In this document: one piece after another, positions 1-7,605 of the stretch
How positions within the stretch are numbered: position 1 is the stretch's first letter
Layout: the number at the start of each line of letters is the position of its first letter
Source: Alloscardovia sp963543015
GTDB taxonomy: Bacteria; Actinomycetota; Actinomycetes; Actinomycetales; Bifidobacteriaceae
Length of the DNA stretch: 64,000 bases
NCBI GenBank assembly: GCA_963543015.1
Contig: CAUTYZ010000005.1
Location: 1-64,000 of the forward strand
Reading direction: 5' to 3'
Program-made: the position numbers and the translations under genes
Notes under the pieces: model-generated
The model's input: the letters and a program-made list of their open reading frames with translations, nothing else
Databases searched by the model: none
Told to the model about the DNA's origin: nothing

Positions 1-655
1 AATAGCACACAATGGCCATAAAGACGACGGAAACGAGCCACAGAGCAAAATCACCAACGAGCCTATCCAGTAACGCGACAGTTAACGCACCCGCGATAAA
101 GTTCGCAACAACGATGGTATAACTCAGTGCCTTATGTCGCATTTCTCTATCGGAACGTTTTTCGATGAAATAGCGGTACCATGAGCCAAGCATACGACGA
201 TAATTACCAGACGTCATCAGCACAGTAAAAGGATAGGTTTCAATTCTGCTTCCTGTAAACGCAACCATCATAAGGCCCGTTCCATACGCAAGAATTGCCA
301 CCCATGCGTAAGCTACCTGTGGAGTAAAAGGCAGGATGATACTTGCAATGAGAACTGGAAGGATAAGCCATATTCTCCAATACGCTGTGCGCGCATGATC
401 TTTGACATAGGTACCGCACAAGAATCCGATGGAAAAGAGCAGCATCGAAATCAATTTGACGATTGTATTATGCCAATTATCCGGAGCTAAATCTGCGATA
501 AGCAGGACGATATTACCCGTTTGAGTGGCAAGCAATGCATCAAATCGAATGTGACAGTACACGTCAAGAGAGCCACCAATGAAGCTGAGGAGAATCGCAA
601 TCATACGCGTATCTTGTGGCATTATGCGGTCTTGATGTACAACTTCTTCTGCCAT
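1..655 (-). CDS. YoaK/DUF1275 family membrane protein, 3' end outside window
   Basis: The reverse strand from an ATG at 655 reads open to the window edge (about 218 residues) and starts MAEEVVHQDRIMPQDTRM. A purine-rich GGGGAG sits just upstream of the start. The N-terminal motif GGSLDVYCHIRFDALLATQT followed by GNIVLL matches the YoaK/DUF1275 signature (GG.LDAYTY...QTGNIV). Several hydrophobic segments follow, so it is an integral membrane protein. Members are five- to six-TM proteins of unknown function. The C-terminus is missing because the gene leaves the window. It runs in the same direction as the aro block but follows a broken gene, so operon membership is unclear. Confidence 0.8.
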   Translation of the reverse strand, partial: MAEEVVHQDRIMPQDTRMIAILLSFIGGSLDVYCHIRFDALLATQTGNIVLLIADLAPDNWHNTIVKLISMLLFSIGFLCGTYVKDHARTAYWRIWLILPVLIASIILPFTPQVAYAWVAILAYGTGLMMVAFTGSRIETYPFTVLMTSGNYRRMLGSWYRYFIEKRSDREMRHKALSYTIVVANFIAGALTVALLDRLVGDFALWLVSVVFMAIVCY

Positions 656-747
656 ATCTTCTCCCCTTCATTCATCATACTTAACGTATCGATGCACTTG
701 TCGTGCTCCCCGCGCATCCTATGGTAGCACTCGGAACACGAAGCTAC

Positions 748-1785
748 TTACATCACCGTGGTCAAAACCTTATCCAGCTCATCGACCATGCCATCTGTCG
801 TATCCCAGCTCGTCACTAGTCGGACAATGCATTGGCCATCACGGGGAGCTTCCCACAAGGAAACAGTCGCTACAGAACTCAGCTTCTCAAATCGCTCTTG
901 TGACATCACAAAGAATTGTTGATTTGTATCACTCGTCATGTACTGGTCGAAGCCATGCGCACGCATAACATCGACAACCCGCTGAGCAAGTCGGTCAGCT
1001 TCACGACCGATTTTTTCATATAAATTATCGCTAAATAATGCATCAAACTGAGCGCCCAAAGTTCGACTCTGTGCAAGCAATGCACCATGCTACTTAATTT
1101 GAGTGACGAAGTGCTTAGGAGCATTACCCTGTGGAAAGACGACTGCTTCTCCCAAAAGGGCTCCGAGCTTCGTTCCACCGATATAAAAGGCATCAGCAAT
1201 GTCAGAAATTTCCGACAAACTCATATGATCTGCCGATGACCTCAGTGCGTATCCTAGTCGAGCTCCATCAATGAAGAGTCGCATGCCATACTCATCGCAC
1301 ACGTGACGGATAGCATGTAATTCTTCACGTGTATACAGTGTTCCATATTCTGATGGATAACTGAGGTAAACCATCCCTAGAAAAACCATGTGCTCATGGT
1401 TTGGATCTGCAAAAAAGTCATGAACGAAAGCATGCAACTCATCTGAATGGATGAGTCCCTGATGACTTGGAAGAGTGAGTACCTTATGACCTGAGTATTC
1501 TATAGCACCCGCCTCATGAACACTGATATGCCCAGTTTCCGCAGAAATAACACCTTCCCACGCGTTCAGCAGAGTATCGATAACTACTTGGTTCGTTTGC
1601 GTTCCTCCGACGAGGAAATAAATATCCGCGTTGGGTTTTTCGATAGCAGTGCGCATTTTTGTACGCGCAGACTGGGTATACTCATCGTCACCGTACCCAT
1701 TTTGTGGCACACCATTCGTGCGAATCAATGCGTCAAGAACTGCAGGATGCGCTCCTGCATGATAATCATTATGAAAAGCAAGCAT
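748..1785 (-). pseudogene. Low-specificity L-threonine aldolase, interrupted by an in-frame amber codon
   Basis: The N-terminal 231 residues (start 1785, upstream AGGACG) carry the beta-eliminating lyase fold of PLP-dependent threonine aldolases, including FIDGARLG and the PLP-lysine motif GGTKLG. A TAG at 1090-1092 then stops translation. The same frame continues without a shift as HGALLAQSRTLGAQFDALF and on to 748, giving a 345-residue protein, the normal family length. Relatives usually have IKQHG at the stop position, so a CAG to TAG change is the simplest explanation. The full enzyme would cleave threonine or allo-threonine to glycine and acetaldehyde. It lies 15 bases after aroQ and may be co-transcribed. 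If the stop is real, the product lacks the C-terminal domain and should be inactive. Confidence 0.85.
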
Positions 1786-1800
1786 TATCGTCCTGACTTT

Positions 1801-2265
1801 CTAATTCTCCAGCAGATTCACAACCGCTTCCAGTGCAAGCTTGTATCCGTAGAATCCCATACCGGCAATCGTTCCAGTAGCAATTGGCGAGATGACAGAT
1901 AATTTACGGAATGCTTCACGCGAAGCTGGGTTTGAGATATGGACCTCAATCAAAGGAATATGCACGTCTGTCACCTGTGCAGCAGCATCAGCAAGTCCAT
2001 ACGAATAATGGGTAAACGCTGCAGGATTGAGCACAATTGGTGTCTTCTCGTCGACAGCTTGATGCATCCAACGAATGACTTCTGCCTCATCATCACTTTG
2101 CCGTACTTCCACATCAATGCCCAATTCACGTCCCCACTCTTGACATGCAGAGCGTAAATCGTCCAAAGTTGCCGAACCATAGATTTCAGGTTCGCGCACG
2201 CCCAATCGTCCCAAATTTGGACCATTGACGACGACAATTTTCGTCACATCTGATCGTGAAATCAT
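1801..2265 (-). CDS. aroQ: 3-dehydroquinate dehydratase, type II
   Basis: Type II (dodecameric) dehydroquinase, third step of the shikimate pathway, dehydroquinate to dehydroshikimate. Seen: VVNGPNLGRLGVREPEIYG near the N-terminus (includes the catalytic Tyr loop), NPAAFTHYS in the middle and EVHISN further on, as in the family. I chose the ATG at 2265 (154 residues) because it is preceded by a purine-rich AAGAAAGAAG and gives normal family length. A GTG at 2358 would add 31 residues made largely of a tetrapeptide repeat with no recognisable ribosome site. It follows aroKB and precedes the broken threonine aldolase, so aroC-aroKB-aroQ is a probable operon. The stop codon is TAG. Confidence 0.93.
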   Translation of the reverse strand: MISRSDVTKIVVVNGPNLGRLGVREPEIYGSATLDDLRSACQEWGRELGIDVEVRQSDDEAEVIRWMHQAVDEKTPIVLNPAAFTHYSYGLADAAAQVTDVHIPLIEVHISNPASREAFRKLSVISPIATGTIAGMGFYGYKLALEAVVNLLEN

Positions 2266-2280
2266 GCGTTCTTCTTTCTT

Positions 2281-2328
2281 GTGTACTGTACCGTGTACCT
2301 GCTTGTGTACCTTCTCGTGTGCTTTCTT
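2281..2328. repeat. 12-bp tandem repeat, four imperfect copies, between aroKB and aroQ
   Basis: On the plus strand the units GTGTACTGTACC, GTGTACCTGCTT, GTGTACCTTCTC and GTGTGCTTTCTT follow each other with an exact 12-base period. In the aroQ frame this reads as repeated x-x-Val-His tetrapeptides upstream of the chosen start. It may be untranslated leader or a variable N-terminal extension. Confidence 0.7.
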
Positions 2329-2376
2329 GCGAAAGCTCTGTGTCACATTCTTCTGCACCGAACTATCCAGTGCTAG

Positions 2377-4071
2377 TTACTTACTGCTGTCGATTCTGTG
2401 CAACGCTTCTCTAACGCTGTCTTCACTTGGATCTTCAAGCCTTCGCGCATGCCCGATCTCATCAACGACGACAAAGCGCAGCATCGTGCCACGAGCCTTC
2501 TTATCGCGATGCATAATTTCTAATACACGCTCGACGTCCGGAACTTTCCACTGTGTAGGAAGACCCACTGACTCAATAATGGAACGCGTATAGTCTACGA
2601 ATTCTTGATCAACAATGCCATGGATGTGTGCAAGCTCAGCAGAAAAAACCATACCCACTGCTACAGCTTCACCATGACGCCATGAGAAGTGCTCCATCTT
2701 TTCAATGGCATGTCCCAAGGTATGACCATAGTTGAGGAATTCGCGCAAGCCCTTTTCTCGCAAATCGGCGCTTACATGTCGCTCCTTCACACGCACGCTA
2801 CGACTGATAAGTTCGACGATGACATCCATCTGCTCATCGGTAATCTGCGATGGCTCGATGTTTCTCAGGAAGTCAGCATAGCGCTCGATAATTGTCAAAA
2901 TCTGAGGATCGGCTATAAATCCAGCCTTAATGACTTCACCTAATCCTTCCACGAAAATGCGTCGATCGAGTGTGCGTAATGTATCAATATCTGCCAGAAC
3001 TCCCAGTGGCGTGTAGAAACTGCCCACGAGATTCTTTCCCGCGTCAGTGTTAATTCCCGTTTTTCCGCCTGTCGATGCATCAACCATCGCCAAGAGAGAC
3101 GTCGGACAGTTCACATATGGAATTCCGCGAAGCCATGTCGCTGCGATAAAGCCAGCAAGATCTGTCGCCGCCCCACCGCCAAGGCCGACAATGGCATCCG
3201 AACGCGTAAAACCTACTTCTCCCAGCTCATTCCATACGCGAGAAGCCACAGCCGTAGTTTTGCCTTGCTCAGCATCAGGAATGACGATTTCGGTTACGTC
3301 ATATCCTGCACGACGCAAGATTGCGCGCGCTTTATCGCTATGACGCTGTACTGGAGTGGAGTGAATTAACGCCACGCGTACTACCCCGTCACCGAGAATT
3401 TCTGGAAGGTGACGCATTGTCGACGTTCCGATGCGCACATCGTACTCTGGCTGAGCGCCTGACACGTGAATAATATGTTCGTTTAACAAATCCATAACTG
3501 TATGTGCTGCCTGTCGTGGTGTTTTTCCATGCGTTGGCATGACGAATGTCGCCAACTCCATATATGTAGGATGTCGCTTGTCGTATAAGTCCATCCATAC
3601 TTGCTCAGGATTATGGGCAAGAAGAGGCCTATTCCCTGAACGCGTGGCATGTTCTATAGCTTCATCTGCTTGAGCATTGAGATAGACGATGTGACCGCCG
3701 CGCTGAGCATACATGCGTAAATTCTGCTGGGTTGTTGCATCCATAGGTGCGCCGCCACCCAAAGACAAGATGCCATTAAATGTAACGGATTCGCCATCCT
3801 GAGCATCATCCTGAGCATCCCTCGGTTCATTCTCGCGAACTGTATCCTCAGGAACCCTCACTATGTCAGCGATAACGTTTCGCTCAATCTCACGGAACCG
3901 TTGCTCACCATACTCAGCAAAAATTTCTGTTACTGCTTTGCCTTCTCGTCTCTCGATTATTTCGTCAGAATCATAAAATTTGACGTTGAGCAAACCAGCG
4001 ATTTCTTTACCAATGCGCGTTTTACCTGAGCCCGGCATGCCTATAAATACTACTTGAGGAACGCGTGCCAT
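2377..4071 (-). CDS. aroKB: Bifunctional shikimate kinase / 3-dehydroquinate synthase
   Basis: A 564-residue fusion. Residues 1 to about 195 are shikimate kinase: Walker A GMPGSGKTRIG at 11-21, the DSDEIIERREG substrate loop, LGGGAPMDA and the RPLL lid region. Residues about 205 to 560 are dehydroquinate synthase: PDAEQGKT, GLGGGAATDLAGFIAATWLRG (NAD-binding and metal-site region), TSLLAMVDASTGGKTGIN and the metal-ligand stretch FLNYGHTLGHAIE. The protein would carry out the second step (AroB) and the fifth step (AroK) of the shikimate pathway in one polypeptide, an arrangement known in bifidobacteria. Start at 4071 with AAAGGAAC upstream, 18 bases after the aroC stop, so the two are co-transcribed. 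Both catalytic halves look intact. Confidence 0.96.
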   Translation of the reverse strand: MARVPQVVFIGMPGSGKTRIGKEIAGLLNVKFYDSDEIIERREGKAVTEIFAEYGEQRFREIERNVIADIVRVPEDTVRENEPRDAQDDAQDGESVTFNGILSLGGGAPMDATTQQNLRMYAQRGGHIVYLNAQADEAIEHATRSGNRPLLAHNPEQVWMDLYDKRHPTYMELATFVMPTHGKTPRQAAHTVMDLLNEHIIHVSGAQPEYDVRIGTSTMRHLPEILGDGVVRVALIHSTPVQRHSDKARAILRRAGYDVTEIVIPDAEQGKTTAVASRVWNELGEVGFTRSDAIVGLGGGAATDLAGFIAATWLRGIPYVNCPTSLLAMVDASTGGKTGINTDAGKNLVGSFYTPLGVLADIDTLRTLDRRIFVEGLGEVIKAGFIADPQILTIIERYADFLRNIEPSQITDEQMDVIVELISRSVRVKERHVSADLREKGLREFLNYGHTLGHAIEKMEHFSWRHGEAVAVGMVFSAELAHIHGIVDQEFVDYTRSIIESVGLPTQWKVPDVERVLEIMHRDKKARGTMLRFVVVDEIGHARRLEDPSEDSVREALHRIDSSK

Positions 4072-4089
4072 GATTGTTCCTTTCTGTAT

Positions 4090-5280
4090 TTATTTCAAAT
4101 ATTCAGGCCAGCTTGCGAGGTACGACTCAATGTTACGTCGTGTTTCCTCAATACTATCGCCACCGAATTTCTCGATAATATACTGTGCAAGAGTTAAACG
4201 AACCATTGCTTCTGCCACAACGGATGCAGCAGGAACAGCTGTAGCATCAGAACGCTGGTGAATAGCGGTTGCCTCTTCACCCGTCACTACGTTTACTGTG
4301 CGCAGGGCGCGAGGAAGCGAAGAAATTGGCTTCATAGCTGCGCGAACGCGAATTGGCTCGCCATTAGACATCGAGCCTTCAATGCCGCCTGCACGATTGG
4401 TAACACGATGGATAATTCCATCTTCTCGTACAATTTCGTCATGAGCTTCAGAGCCTAAACGGTCAGCTTCCTTAAAACCATCGCCGATTTCTACACCCTT
4501 AATAGCCTGAATTCCCATCACAGCAGACGCTAAAGCAGCGTCCAATCGACGATCAGATTCGACGTAAGTACCCACACCTGCTGGGACGTTATATGCGATA
4601 ACTTCGATAACGCCGCCAAGGGTATCTCCTGCTTTCTTAATCTCGTCGATACGAGCCTTCATACGAGCTTCCGCATCCTTATCCAGAGTACGTGTTGCTG
4701 ATGCGTCAAGAGCATCCACATCCTCAGGAGTTGGCAATGGATAATCCTCAGATACGTATTCTCCACCGATGGAGATGACATGAGCGACAGTTTCAATTCC
4801 CGCGACTTGACGCAAGAAATTCGCTGCAACCTGTCCCAACGCTACGCGAGAAGCCGTCTCGCGAGCAGATGAGCGCTCCAATACTGGACGTGCATCATTA
4901 AAACCATACTTACGCATACCCGTCAAATCCGCGTGACCTGGACGAGGATTGTTCAATGGCTCATTACGTCCAGTGTCGCCCAGCTCGACATCATCTGGAA
5001 GTGGATCTGCACTCATGACTTCTGTCCACTTTGGCCACTCAGTATTACCGATTTCGATAGCAATAGGCGATCCCAAAGTCTTACCATGGCGTACACCGGT
5101 GAGCATACGAACGACATCTTGCTCAAACTTCATACGAGCACCGCGACCGTATCCCAGACGTCGGCGAGCTAAAGCATTCTTGATGTCATCGCTTGTGATA
5201 TCAACTCCACTTGGCATTCCCTCAATCATTGCTACCAAAGCTTCGCCGTGAGATTCTCCTGCAGTTTGCCACCGTAACAT
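4090..5280 (-). CDS. aroC: Chorismate synthase
   Basis: Converts EPSP to chorismate with reduced FMN, the last shikimate step. Seen: N-terminal MLRWQTAGESHGEALVA, the RRLGYGRGARMKFEQD signature, RPGHADLTGMRKYGFND, SSARETASRVALG and the C-terminal NRAGGIEGSMSNGEPI, all diagnostic. The ATG at 5280 is preceded by GAGGGAGCTGAC and gives 396 residues, the normal length; the longer open frame to 5334 adds unrelated sequence. First gene of the aroC-aroKB-aroQ run. The promoter should lie in 5281-5349, a short region shared with the divergent prepilin-peptidase-like gene. Confidence 0.97.
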   Translation of the reverse strand: MLRWQTAGESHGEALVAMIEGMPSGVDITSDDIKNALARRRLGYGRGARMKFEQDVVRMLTGVRHGKTLGSPIAIEIGNTEWPKWTEVMSADPLPDDVELGDTGRNEPLNNPRPGHADLTGMRKYGFNDARPVLERSSARETASRVALGQVAANFLRQVAGIETVAHVISIGGEYVSEDYPLPTPEDVDALDASATRTLDKDAEARMKARIDEIKKAGDTLGGVIEVIAYNVPAGVGTYVESDRRLDAALASAVMGIQAIKGVEIGDGFKEADRLGSEAHDEIVREDGIIHRVTNRAGGIEGSMSNGEPIRVRAAMKPISSLPRALRTVNVVTGEEATAIHQRSDATAVPAASVVAEAMVRLTLAQYIIEKFGGDSIEETRRNIESYLASWPEYLK

Positions 5281-5349
5281 GTCAGCTCCCTCATGCACGT
5301 TCACACATGTCAGATTCATCCATACGCAGTGCATGGTTATGTGTGAGTT

Positions 5350-5886
5350 TTGATTTTACCTAGTTTCTATGCTATATCTTACGGAATGGGCTACCTTTTC
5401 TACTATATTTTTGTACTTCCTTGTCTGATAGGTGGACTTGTCTTGTCTATTAAAGACATTCGTTCCCGAAGTGTGCCCCGATCGATAATTGTTCAAGCGT
5501 TGGTGTGTCAAGGCTTCTTTTTACTCTTTTTCCTTAGTTTGGGACTGTTTGGAATAATAATTATCGCCATTCTTCTCGGCATTGTTGCTTTCTCTGCGCT
5601 CATTCAGTATGGATTATATAAAATTTCTCGTGGAGCTCTATCTTTTGGTGATGTCACCGCGACAGCTGTCTGTGCTTTTATCCTTGCTCCTTGTGTCCCT
5701 TTCAAGCCTGAATTATGGCTTATATGGTGGATTATTATGGGACTCATGGGAATCGCCCATATGGCGTTGTATCACATATTAGGTCGGGGACGAAGTATTC
5801 CCTTCGTCCCCGACATTTATATTTCAGCTGTCATCACATCTTTACTAGGCAGTGCGATGATGTTCCCTCACATGGGATTGTTTTAG
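5350..5886 (+). CDS. A24-type prepilin peptidase-like membrane protein
   Basis: About 166-178 residues with six or so hydrophobic segments. Two aspartates typical of A24 aspartic peptidases are visible: one after the first TM in SIKDIRSRSVP and one in LSFGDVTAT. Such enzymes cleave (and sometimes methylate) type IV or Tad/Flp prepilins at the membrane. The short length and lack of the N-terminal methylase cysteine domain fit the CpaA/TadV class. The start is unsure: TTG at 5350 or ATG at 5386, neither with a strong ribosome site. No pilus genes are visible in the window, so its substrate would be encoded elsewhere. It ends with TAG and overlaps the convergent mltG stop by 4 bases. Confidence 0.7.
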   Translation: MILPSFYAISYGMGYLFYYIFVLPCLIGGLVLSIKDIRSRSVPRSIIVQALVCQGFFLLFFLSLGLFGIIIIAILLGIVAFSALIQYGLYKISRGALSFGDVTATAVCAFILAPCVPFKPELWLIWWIIMGLMGIAHMALYHILGRGRSIPFVPDIYISAVITSLLGSAMMFPHMGLF

Positions 5887-7112
5887 TTCGCTGCTTCCCA
5901 CTGCTGATATTCCTGAGCATACTGCTGGAATACAGTCTCGCTGTTTGTGAACTTCGTTTCGCCTGTATCCAAATTCACAGTCACAAAGTACAGCCAATCT
6001 CCTTCTTCCGGCGACAAAACTGCCCTAATCGCGTTATCGCCTGGATTGTTAATTGGTGTCGGTGGCAGCCCAGTATGAATGCGGTCATTGTATACGTTTG
6101 ATGAATCTTGCAGCTGTGACACTGTCAATTCTCGCGCATTAATGCCTAATCCGTATGCGATAACGCTATCCATACCCAGCGGCATATTAATAGCCAAACG
6201 GTTTTCGATAACTCGCGCTACCTTGCCGTAATACTCGGATTTGTTTACTTCTGCTTCCACGATGGAGGCTTTATTCAATACCGTCTCATACTGGTCTTCA
6301 GCAACTCCGAGGCTCTTCAGCTTTTCAATGCGCTTAGTAACCATCTGAGAAATAACGTCGCTTGCAGACTTTGCGCCCTTGACATTGTATGTGCCTGGCT
6401 CAAACCATCCTTCGAAGTTACCGCCTGCAACGGATGGAAGAATTCCCGATCCGCCACCAGAAATAATGGCTTCAAACTCAGAGCTGGCAATTCCTGACAA
6501 TTGAGCTGCCTGTGCAATCACAGCTGAAACGCGTTCGCCGGACTTGACGACAAGAGATCCTGTAATCTTTGATGCATCAGTGATGATTGCCACCACATCT
6601 GCAGCAGCCATTTTCTTCTTTAATTCGAAAGTACCGGCTTGTAGCTTATTTGCTGCATTCGCAACATCAACTGCTTGGTTGAACGCTCCGACGCTTCGGA
6701 TGACATCAGCTTTAAGAAGCTTTTGAGCAATTGCTGCTGTGCCTTCGCCTTCTTCAATTGTGAAGGACACGCTACCCTCGCCCGGACCAGGGTAATCTAA
6801 GCTCGAATTTTCTTTGGAAGAATTAGCGATATTTGCCAGTCGCAATCCGTGTACGACAGCATAACCGCCTGCACCGAGCCCTGCAATGATGAGCACGATG
6901 AGAAGTCCGATATAGAAACGGCGGCGCTTTTTCTGCTTATCTCGGCGCTTTTGCGCGCGAACTTCACGTCGCCGCATCGGCGGCAACGGAGGCGCAGAAG
7001 TATCGTCATGAACTGCCATGTCCGCAGCTAATTGATCCTTCTGGACGTTTTCGGTGTGAGCATGTTCAGCTTCTTTGTCGAACATGTCAAACAAATCATT
7101 ATTTTCAGTCAT
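5883..7112 (-). CDS. mltG: Endolytic murein transglycosylase MltG (YceG-like)
   Basis: 409 residues. The first 65 are charged and cytoplasmic (Arg/Lys-rich RREVRAQKRRDKQKKRRR), then one TM segment near 67-88, then the extracytoplasmic YceG domain. The catalytic Glu lies in KASIVEAEVNK, and the family motifs PLGMDSVIAYGLG and YNTYVHTGLPPTPINNPG-like DRIHTGLPPTPINNPG are present. MltG cleaves nascent glycan strands and is thought to end peptidoglycan polymerisation. The start overlaps the ruvX stop by 8 bases, so ruvX-mltG are translationally coupled. The alaS-ruvX-mltG order is common in actinobacteria. Confidence 0.93.
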   Translation of the reverse strand: MTENNDLFDMFDKEAEHAHTENVQKDQLAADMAVHDDTSAPPLPPMRRREVRAQKRRDKQKKRRRFYIGLLIVLIIAGLGAGGYAVVHGLRLANIANSSKENSSLDYPGPGEGSVSFTIEEGEGTAAIAQKLLKADVIRSVGAFNQAVDVANAANKLQAGTFELKKKMAAADVVAIITDASKITGSLVVKSGERVSAVIAQAAQLSGIASSEFEAIISGGGSGILPSVAGGNFEGWFEPGTYNVKGAKSASDVISQMVTKRIEKLKSLGVAEDQYETVLNKASIVEAEVNKSEYYGKVARVIENRLAINMPLGMDSVIAYGLGINARELTVSQLQDSSNVYNDRIHTGLPPTPINNPGDNAIRAVLSPEEGDWLYFVTVNLDTGETKFTNSETVFQQYAQEYQQWEAAN

Positions 7113-7566
7113 TCTTATTCAGGCCAATCTTCTTATGGTCGTCTAATGCAGATTGTAACAAAATAACAGCTGCTTGACTATCGACCACTGAGCGATGCTG
7201 TCTCATAGACATTCCAGCATCAAGTAATTGATTATGTGCTGCCACGGAACTGAGCCGTTCATCACGAAGACTTACGGTCACATCATCCATCGCATACTGA
7301 GCAAGTTTCTTTTCTAGCGATGCAGCCCATCGTTTTGCTTTTTTAGCGCTTTTTCCTTCTGTCCCGTCGAGCTGCAACGGGTAGCCCACTACGACATGGT
7401 CGACGTTGTTATCCTCAATAACCGCAATAACATCCTCAAGAGCATAAAAACAGTCTCCGCTGACTGCAATATACTCTTCTGGATGCGCCAAAAGTAGATC
7501 TGGATCGCTCAGAGCAATTCCTACTCGAGCATTTCCCAGATCTACTCCTAGCCATGTATGTGTCAT
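7105..7566 (-). CDS. ruvX: Putative pre-16S rRNA nuclease / Holliday junction resolvase-like protein
   Basis: YqgF/RuvX family, RNase H-like fold. Seen: WLGVDLGNARVGIALSD at the N-terminus with the first catalytic Asp, VVGYPLQLDGTEG in the middle, and SLRDERLSS with a C-terminal VDSQAAVILLQ containing the last acidic residue. 153 residues from the ATG at 7566, or 155 from a TTG at 7572 that is better spaced from AAGGCG. In other bacteria the protein matures the 5' end of 16S rRNA. It lies between alaS and mltG, overlapping mltG. Confidence 0.92.
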   Translation of the reverse strand: MTHTWLGVDLGNARVGIALSDPDLLLAHPEEYIAVSGDCFYALEDVIAVIEDNNVDHVVVGYPLQLDGTEGKSAKKAKRWAASLEKKLAQYAMDDVTVSLRDERLSSVAAHNQLLDAGMSMRQHRSVVDSQAAVILLQSALDDHKKIGLNKND

Positions 7567-7605
7567 TGACAAATTATCGCCTTGTTATAGCTTTCAAGCT
7601 ATCGG

